The notes beneath the pieces are model-generated. The model was not told the DNA's origin. It saw nothing but the letters and a program-made list of their open reading frames with translations, and made no database searches. The translations under genes and the position numbers were made by a program. A stretch of DNA of 64,000 nt, taken from positions 186,001 through 250,000 of the forward strand of contig NZ_RBDY01000006.1 of NCBI RefSeq assembly GCF_003626575.1, read 5' to 3'. Numbering within the stretch: the first letter of the stretch is position 1; the number at the start of each line of letters is the position of its first letter. Shown in pieces: positions 58,883-64,000 of this stretch. Source of the DNA: Streptomyces radicis (GTDB lineage Bacteria > Actinomycetota > Actinomycetes > Streptomycetales > Streptomycetaceae).

Positions 58883-61300
58883 ATGCGCCAAGCTGGGTTC
58901 CGTTGGACAACGTTGCTCTCCCCGGGAGGTGTCATCATCGGCAAGCCGAGCGGATCAACGCTCGCCGCATGGCTGAGCGGCCTGGACAACGACCGGCTCG
59001 AGCGGGTCCTGGCGGCTCGCCCGGATGCGGTGCGCCCGCCCGAGCCGCGGTCGTTCGGCGAGCTGGCGGACCGTCTTCAGCGGCCGGGGTCGGTGGCTCC
59101 GGCGCTGGCCGGGCTCGCGCTGCCGCAGGCGCAGGTGGCCGAGGCGTTGGCGGCGCTCGGGCCCGTGTCCCGTGCCGCCCTGGCCGAGCTGCTGGACGCG
59201 ACGGGGGCCGAGCGCGCTCGTGGACTGGACGCGGCGCTCACGTCGTTGTCCGATCGGGCGTTGATCTGGCCGGATCGCGCGGGGCTGTTGCGCATGGCGA
59301 CGCCGTTGCGGCAGGCGTGGGAGCGGCCGTTGGGCCTGGACGCGCCGCTCGCGCGGCTGCTGGCGGACACGACGTCCGACGAGCTGCGCCGCGTGCTGGC
59401 GGCCCTGGGCGTCCCGTCGCCCGGGACCGCCAAGAAGCAGCGGCTGACCGCCCTGCTCGCGCACCACGGCGATCCGGAACGGGTCGCCGCGGCGGTCGCC
59501 GCGGCGCCGGAGGCCGCGCGCGAGCTGCTGCTGCGGCAAGCGCGTCACCCGGCTGAACGGCTCGTGGACCCGGAGGCCACAGCGGGCTCCGGCGCGCGCT
59601 GGGCCCTGGAGCGGGGGCTGCTCGTCCGGGCCCCGCACGGGTACGGGCCCGCGCGGATGCCCGCCGAGGTGGCGCTCGCGCTGCGCGGGGCCGACTGGCG
59701 CGCCCCGTTCGCGCCGACGCCGCCCGCCGTGCGGACGGTGGCCGTCACCGAGGCGGAGGTGGACCGGGAGGCCGCGGCCTCGGCCATGGCGTTCGCCGCC
59801 GACGCCGCGTCGGTCCTGGCGGTGTGCTCCGCCGCCCCGCCGACCCTGTTGAAGTCGGGTGGCGTGGGCGCGCGCGAGCTGTCCCGGGTCGGCAGGGCGG
59901 CGCTGTGCGACGTCGTCGTCGTCCGCCTCGCCCTGGAAACGGCGTACGCGGCCGGTCTCCTGGCCTGGGACGACGGCCAGGTCGCGCCGACGGACGACTA
60001 CGACGCCTGGGCGGAACGCGAGCCCGCCGAACGCCTCGCCCCGCTGCTCCTGGCCTGGCGGACGCTGCCGTTGACCCCGTCCGAGGCGCGCGGCGAGGAC
60101 GGGAAGGCGCTGCCCGCGCTCGCCATGGCCCCGCCCTGCGGCGGCTGTGTGGGGGCGCGGGACGGGCTCCTCACCGTGGCGGGGCGCCTCCCGGCGGGCC
60201 AAGGTGCGGCGAACACCGCGGAGTTGGGCTCTTCGGTCGTCTGGTTCCGTCCGCTCGCCCATCAACTCGCCCAGGACACCACTCCCTTCGCCACCGTGAT
60301 CCGCGAGGCGGAGCTGCTCGGCGTCATCGCCCGCGGCGCCCTGTCCCGCATCGGCGCCGCCGAGGGCGAAGCGCTGGCCGCGGCCTGTCGGCGGCTGCTG
60401 CCGCCCGCCACGCGAACGGCCCACTTCGGCGCCGACCTCACCGCCGTCGTCACCGGCACGCCGACCGCCCGTCTGGCCGCGCTGCTCGACGGCGTCGCGG
60501 ACAGGGAGGCGGGCGGCACGGCGACGGTGTGGCGGTTCGGGTCCGGCACCATCCGCCGCGCCCTGGACGCGGGCCGCACGGCCGACGCGATCGCGGCCGA
60601 CCTGGCCGCCGTCGCCGTCGGGGCGCTGCCGCAGCCGTTGTCGTACCTGATCAAGGACACCGCGCGCGGCCACGGCCGGGTGCGCGTCGCCTCCGCGGCC
60701 TGTGTCATCCACGGCGATGACCCCGCCCTCATCGCCGAGCTCGCCGCCCACCGCGCGCTCGCCGCCCTCGGCCTGCGGCCGCTCGCGCCGACCGTGCTGG
60801 TCGGCCGGGTCCCGCCCGCCAAGACCCTCGCCGCGCTGCGGGCCGCGGGCTACGCCCCCGTCGCCGAGAGCGCCGACGGAACGGTGCGCGTGGAACGCGA
60901 CCGCCCCCGCCGCGCCACTGGCTCGGGGGCGCGTTCCCGGGGCGGCGGCGCCCGCTCGGCGCGGGCTTCGGTGCCCGTCGACATGGGCGCGGTGGCGGCC
61001 AGGCTGCGGTCCTCCTCGTCGCACGCTCCTGACCCCGACCCCGCTGCCGGGACCGACACCGAGGATGTCGTCGCCAGGCACGCGCGTTCGCTCTCCGCGG
61101 CCGACATCCGTCAACTGGCCCACGCGATCGACGAGAACGGGTCGGTCACCATCCACTACACCGCCGCCTCCGGCAGCCGCACCGTGCGCACCCTCAGCGA
61201 ACTCGCCCTGGACCCACCGTTCCTTGAAGCCTGGTGCCACCTGCGCGACGCCGAACGCGTCTTCACCCTCTCCCGGATCAACGAAGTCATGCCGACGTAG
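58883..61300 (+). CDS. Helicase-associated (XPB/Ssl2-like C-terminal domain) protein
   Basis: A protein of ~805 residues with no Walker motifs. The N-terminal two thirds are Ala/Leu/Arg-rich helical repeats (LAAWLSGLDNDRLERVLAARPDAVRPPEPRSF). The segment STAELGSSVVWFRPL-like to PLSYLIKDTARGHGRVRV and RPLAPTVLVGRVPPAKTLAALRAAGYAP corresponds to the helicase-associated domain found after XPB-type helicases. The C-terminal ~60 residues (IRQLAHAIDENGSVTIHYTAASGSRTVRTLSEL) resemble a WYL-type ligand domain. The start is uncertain: ATG 58883 lacks a ribosome site, and a GGGAGGTG lies before an ATC at 58932. Confidence 0.7.
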   Translation: MRQAGFRWTTLLSPGGVIIGKPSGSTLAAWLSGLDNDRLERVLAARPDAVRPPEPRSFGELADRLQRPGSVAPALAGLALPQAQVAEALAALGPVSRAALAELLDATGAERARGLDAALTSLSDRALIWPDRAGLLRMATPLRQAWERPLGLDAPLARLLADTTSDELRRVLAALGVPSPGTAKKQRLTALLAHHGDPERVAAAVAAAPEAARELLLRQARHPAERLVDPEATAGSGARWALERGLLVRAPHGYGPARMPAEVALALRGADWRAPFAPTPPAVRTVAVTEAEVDREAAASAMAFAADAASVLAVCSAAPPTLLKSGGVGARELSRVGRAALCDVVVVRLALETAYAAGLLAWDDGQVAPTDDYDAWAEREPAERLAPLLLAWRTLPLTPSEARGEDGKALPALAMAPPCGGCVGARDGLLTVAGRLPAGQGAANTAELGSSVVWFRPLAHQLAQDTTPFATVIREAELLGVIARGALSRIGAAEGEALAAACRRLLPPATRTAHFGADLTAVVTGTPTARLAALLDGVADREAGGTATVWRFGSGTIRRALDAGRTADAIAADLAAVAVGALPQPLSYLIKDTARGHGRVRVASAACVIHGDDPALIAELAAHRALAALGLRPLAPTVLVGRVPPAKTLAALRAAGYAPVAESADGTVRVERDRPRRATGSGARSRGGGARSARASVPVDMGAVAARLRSSSSHAPDPDPAAGTDTEDVVARHARSLSAADIRQLAHAIDENGSVTIHYTAASGSRTVRTLSELALDPPFLEAWCHLRDAERVFTLSRINEVMPT

Positions 61301-61481
61301 CGCGTGGCGCGGGGCCGGGCGTGGGATCGCGCGATCCCGCCGCAAAGTCGAGAGCAGCGGACGGCGCGCCGACCCTGGCCCTCGGAGATGCGGCAACAAA
61401 AGTGGTCGCGCCTCCGCGGGATGGAACATTTCCCTTCCGCAGGCCACTCATTCATCGGGCCCTGAACCGGCTACCCGTCAC

Positions 61482-61521
61482 GACAACGCTCTTGACCGTC
61501 ATCACGGTCAAGAGCGTTGTC
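61482..61521. promoter_or_regulatory. Perfect 18-bp-arm palindrome upstream of the nuclease module
   Basis: GACAACGCTCTTGACCGT (61482-61499) and ACGGTCAAGAGCGTTGTC (61504-61521) are perfectly complementary around CATC. TACAGT at 61534-61539 is a plausible -10 element just downstream, so the palindrome would cover the -35 region. It could be a repressor operator, an attenuator or cruciform, or a terminator of the preceding gene (180 bp away); no T-run follows. Confidence 0.7.
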
Positions 61522-61569
61522 ACCTGGTCCGCATACAGTTGGTCGAGATAAGCACAGGAAGGGGAAAGG

Positions 61570-62022
61570 GTGCGGCTCAGCGACGACGCATACGATCGCG
61601 TCATGACGCTGTTCCGGGAGGCGATGCCACAGCTTGCCGATCAGCTGGACGAGCAGGTCAGACGCGGCCGCCCGGTCTCCGAGGCGGAACTCAGGCAAGA
61701 GGCAGTCCATCAGGAACGGACCTTTCGGCTCGCGACAAGCAGGTTCTCTCCTCTCGGGAAGGGCGACGCAACCGCTGTTCCGTACAGTGGGGAGCAGCGC
61801 CTCGAGATCGTTCGTGAGGCCCTCCTGACGCTGGCCGAGGCGATGTACGCCACACGCAAGGCAGTGCTCGACACGGCATACGAGAACGGGATGGAGCCCG
61901 AGGCGTGGTTCGGCGATCCCGAGCTGGAGTCCCTGTGGCACGTGGACCTGAGGGCGGAGACGGACGAGGCCGAGGCCGCCCTGGGGAGGGTGAGATTCCT
62001 GTTCGAGGGGGATGATCTATGA
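61570..62022 (+). CDS. Unknown protein, first gene of a two-gene nuclease module
   Basis: A 150-residue acidic helical protein (DDAYDRVMTLFREAMPQLADQLDEQVRRGRPV ... LTLAEAMYATRKAVLDTAYENG). GTG 61570 is preceded by AGGAAGGGGAAAGG. I recognise no family. The stop overlaps the start of the PD-(D/E)XK gene as ATGA (62019-62022), implying fixed stoichiometry. It could be an inhibitor, specificity partner or sensor for the nuclease. The codons are less GC-biased than in nearby core genes, consistent with acquisition. Confidence 0.65.
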   Translation: MRLSDDAYDRVMTLFREAMPQLADQLDEQVRRGRPVSEAELRQEAVHQERTFRLATSRFSPLGKGDATAVPYSGEQRLEIVREALLTLAEAMYATRKAVLDTAYENGMEPEAWFGDPELESLWHVDLRAETDEAEAALGRVRFLFEGDDL

Positions 62023-62678
62023 GCAGGGGAGATTTGACACGCGCCATCGAGCAGGCGATTGGCGTACTGCAACCTGTCTATCGCCGCCACGCTGAGGAGT
62101 CCGACCTTTACGAAGCGTCGCTGCTGGCCGTGAGCCTCGATGCCGCAAAGAAGGCCGGAGGACAGGTACTCCTGACAGAGGATGGCCATTCGAGGGCCCG
62201 GTCTCTTCGTTTCCGCAGGTCTCCGGGCAATCTCTGGTCGGGGAACTTCACATACGCACTGGTTGACTTCCGGGGATCTCCCAAGCGGCTCGAGATCCAC
62301 CTCGGTGTTTATGTGGTCGGCCGCTCGAAGGTGGCGCACGAGTGTGACATCGCGATCATCGACCATCAAGAGGCGGAACGCAGTCGACTGGCGGCCCTAC
62401 ACCCCCGTAACAGCAAGCTCATCGCCGCGATCGAGGCCAAGTACTACCCCGCCTCTCCCGGATTGGGGGTGGGTCGCGGATTTCTCGGTCTCGCCCAAGA
62501 AATGACTGAGAGGAAGTGCTCGCTGGTGTTTCCGTCGCGCAGCTCCGACACTCTCGCGCGGCTCACCGCGAGCCGGTTGAGCGAGACGTACGGCGAGCTT
62601 CTGCCGGGCAGCCCCGCCGCCGACCGGCTGTGCTCCCAGCTCGACACAGCGATCCGCAACTGGAAGGTTCGTGGATAG
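62019..62678 (+). CDS. Putative PD-(D/E)XK nuclease, second gene of the module
   Basis: A 219-residue protein. Glu32, Asp110 (HECDIAIID) and Glu139-Ala-Lys141 (AAIEAKYY) have the order and spacing of a PD-(D/E)XK restriction-type active site, with a following GRGFLGLAQEM helix. Other features include LLTEDGHSRARSLRF and VGRSKVAHECD. It is translationally coupled to the 150-residue partner. No methylase is attached. The family is not recognised beyond the fold signature; a defence or toxin-like role is inference supported by the adjacent type ISP restriction gene. Confidence 0.6.
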   Translation: MSRGDLTRAIEQAIGVLQPVYRRHAEESDLYEASLLAVSLDAAKKAGGQVLLTEDGHSRARSLRFRRSPGNLWSGNFTYALVDFRGSPKRLEIHLGVYVVGRSKVAHECDIAIIDHQEAERSRLAALHPRNSKLIAAIEAKYYPASPGLGVGRGFLGLAQEMTERKCSLVFPSRSSDTLARLTASRLSETYGELLPGSPAADRLCSQLDTAIRNWKVRG

Positions 62679-62809
62679 TGAGAGCGCGGACACCGTCAGG
62701 GCAACGCCTCCGGTTTCTCCTCAGTCTTCACGCCGAAGCGTCAGCTCGACTGCCGGTCCGTCGACGACAGGGCGCCGCCGTTGTCCTCGGCGCGTGCTAG
62801 GCATAGCTC

Positions 62810-63229
62810 ATGCACTCTGCGGCTCCCCTGCCTCATGTGGATCTCACGGAGGCGCAGTGGCGACTCCTCGCACGCCTGGCCGAGGGGCCGGTCGGCGACC
62901 CCAGCGACCGGGCGGCGTTCGCCCGTGACCTGGCCGTGGACGGCCTCGATGTGGACCGGGCGCGGGCCGATCTGCCGACCCTGCGGTGGATGAAGCTGGT
63001 CGACCTGGCCGAGGGCGGGCTGGTGCTCACCGACCTGGGTGCCGCGGTCCATTTCCGGGCGTTGTTCGAGGCAGCGCAGGAGAGATTGGGTGAGGTCGCA
63101 CTGCTGGCAGACGCTCGTGAGGCGGTGGCCCCGCGGTTCGCACGGGCCGTCCGCAGGGTGGCGGACGGGACCTACTCGTTGCCGGAAGCACTGGCCGACC
63201 TGGACAAGGGCCCCCCGTTCACCGGCTGA
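62810..63229 (+). CDS. Hypothetical small protein, winged-helix-like
   Basis: A 139-residue protein. VDLTEAQWRLLARLAEGPVGD, LDVDRARADLPTLRWMKLVDLAEGGLVLTDLG resembles a winged-helix fold (helix-turn-helix plus beta wing), followed by a helical C-terminus. The start ATG 62810 has no clear ribosome site; TAGGCA 6 nt upstream hints at a leaderless start. Its last 11 nt overlap the convergent type ISP gene. It may regulate or assist the adjacent restriction genes; inference only. Confidence 0.55.
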   Translation: MHSAAPLPHVDLTEAQWRLLARLAEGPVGDPSDRAAFARDLAVDGLDVDRARADLPTLRWMKLVDLAEGGLVLTDLGAAVHFRALFEAAQERLGEVALLADAREAVAPRFARAVRRVADGTYSLPEALADLDKGPPFTG

Positions 63230-64000
63230 ACAGCGTGCCCTCCACGGGCTGCCGTGCCTTCCTCGCCACCGCGGGAATCGGCAGCACCCCGGCCGCTGTC
63301 AGCTCGGCCTCCGTGATCACCGGTCCGGCAAGGATCTCCGCCAGCAGGTCCTCCTGTGCCGGTGCGAGGTCCGTGAGGCGACGGAGTACGGACAGCAGGT
63401 CGATCAGTTCCGAGGTCCACTCGTGGGGCCAGTGCTCGGCGCGCAGGTCGTCCAGAGGGCTCGTCCGCTTGCTGGTGGGCGAGGATTTGCGGTAGCCGAA
63501 CCACTTGCTGACGATCCTCATCCCACCGACGTCGTAGGCCCAGACGACCTCGGGGACGGGAGCGAACGACCCGTCCCCGACATGGAGTGTCCGCGTAGCG
63601 GGGTCGTACTCCAGCTGCCCCGGGATGCGGCTGCCGATCGGTGTCAGGTAACGCACCTGCCGCGCGTCTCCCAAAGGGAACTGCACCTGCCCGGCGCGCC
63701 GCCCACCGTCCGGATCGGCGCACCGCCCACCGTAGGTCGAGGCCCACAGCATCTCCCGGCCGAGCGCGACGGCTCGGGCCCACAGCCTTGCGTCCCGGCT
63801 CAGGGGTAACCGCACGCCCGGGGTCAGCAACTCCTCGGCGAACCTCCGGGTGAAGGCTTCGTGTCCGGCCACGGCCAGGACATAGGCGGCCAGGTCGGTG
63901 GCCGTGACCCCGTCCTGCCTCACCGAGCGTGCCACATGAGGGAGAAGGCCCAGCGGCAGGTTCGGTGACCCGTCCGGGTGCAGAAGCGGCAGGACTCGGC
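63219..64000 (-). CDS. Type ISP restriction-modification enzyme, C-terminal part (runs off right edge)
   Basis: About 260 C-terminal residues of a large protein; the frame is open to the window edge, so the 5' end lies outside. The sequence RFAEELLTPGVRLPLSRDARLW, AVALGREMLWASTYGGRC, VWAYDVGGMRIVSKWFGYRK and HEWTSELIDLLSVLRRLTDLAPAQEDLLAEIL is characteristic of the C-terminal specificity region of type ISP enzymes, which combine nuclease, translocase, methyltransferase and target recognition in one chain. The catalytic domains cannot be checked here. Confidence 0.85.
   Translation of the reverse strand, partial: RVLPLLHPDGSPNLPLGLLPHVARSVRQDGVTATDLAAYVLAVAGHEAFTRRFAEELLTPGVRLPLSRDARLWARAVALGREMLWASTYGGRCADPDGGRRAGQVQFPLGDARQVRYLTPIGSRIPGQLEYDPATRTLHVGDGSFAPVPEVVWAYDVGGMRIVSKWFGYRKSSPTSKRTSPLDDLRAEHWPHEWTSELIDLLSVLRRLTDLAPAQEDLLAEILAGPVITEAELTAAGVLPIPAVARKARQPVEGTLFSR

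Overview
The window reads as a high-GC actinomycete chromosome, almost certainly Streptomyces or a close relative. The evidence is extreme third-position GC, GTG starts, ATGA/TGATG-coupled operons, a WblA-type WhiB regulator, Ssd/Tad pilus genes, a Crp regulator next to nth, and an ask-recR-ybaB-dnaX-ffs-tRNA-Ser block. The core gene order resembles the Streptomyces coelicolor segment holding ssd, acsA, crp and wblA. That comparison is from memory, not a search.

Layout. 0-5 kb: start of a Tad secretion operon (tadA-like, ssd), a HAD phosphatase, a degenerate Fic-like protein and a P-loop ATPase. 5-11 kb: a lipoprotein deacetylase homologue, a SulP-STAS-carbonic anhydrase fusion, and acetyl-CoA synthetase behind an unusually dense regulatory region. 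11-20 kb: holin-like membrane protein, alpha/beta hydrolase, the minus-strand operon nth-nudL-marP, crp, a metallo-beta-lactamase/NUDIX pair and an LLM flavin oxidoreductase. 20-23.5 kb: two type IV (modification-dependent) restriction endonucleases.

23.5-31 kb: a 7.4-kb integrative conjugative element of the actinomycete AICE type sits in tRNA-Pro(CGG) between 45-bp direct repeats. It keeps a GntR regulator, an FtsK/Tra translocase, NUDIX, HATPase and small transfer-type genes. It has lost rep, xis and most of int, and its SpdB-like gene carries a nonsense codon, so it looks immobile on its own. A recurring 16-bp operator (ACTYGT-N4-ACRAGT) ties its genes to the GntR protein.

31-47 kb: metallophosphoesterase and GatB/YqeY protein, a giant secreted transglycosylase-like/SGNH enzyme, a class A penicillin-binding protein, wblA, two ArsA-type ATPases, RidA, an S9 peptidase and SURF1. 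47-57.5 kb: an ECF sigma factor with a coupled membrane protein, aspartokinase with an internal beta-subunit start, a GAF-PAS-SpoIIE phosphatase, recR, ybaB, dnaX, the SRP RNA and tRNA-Ser(GGA).

57.5-64 kb: a second, smaller integration scar (integrase C-terminus) beside tRNA-Ser, unknown genes, a helicase-associated protein, an uncharacterised two-gene nuclease module behind a perfect 18-bp-arm palindrome, and the C-terminal part of a type ISP restriction-modification enzyme running off the right edge. Both accessory stretches are rich in DNA-cleaving defence functions. The best candidate for an undescribed system is the palindrome plus two coupled genes at 61.48-62.68 kb.
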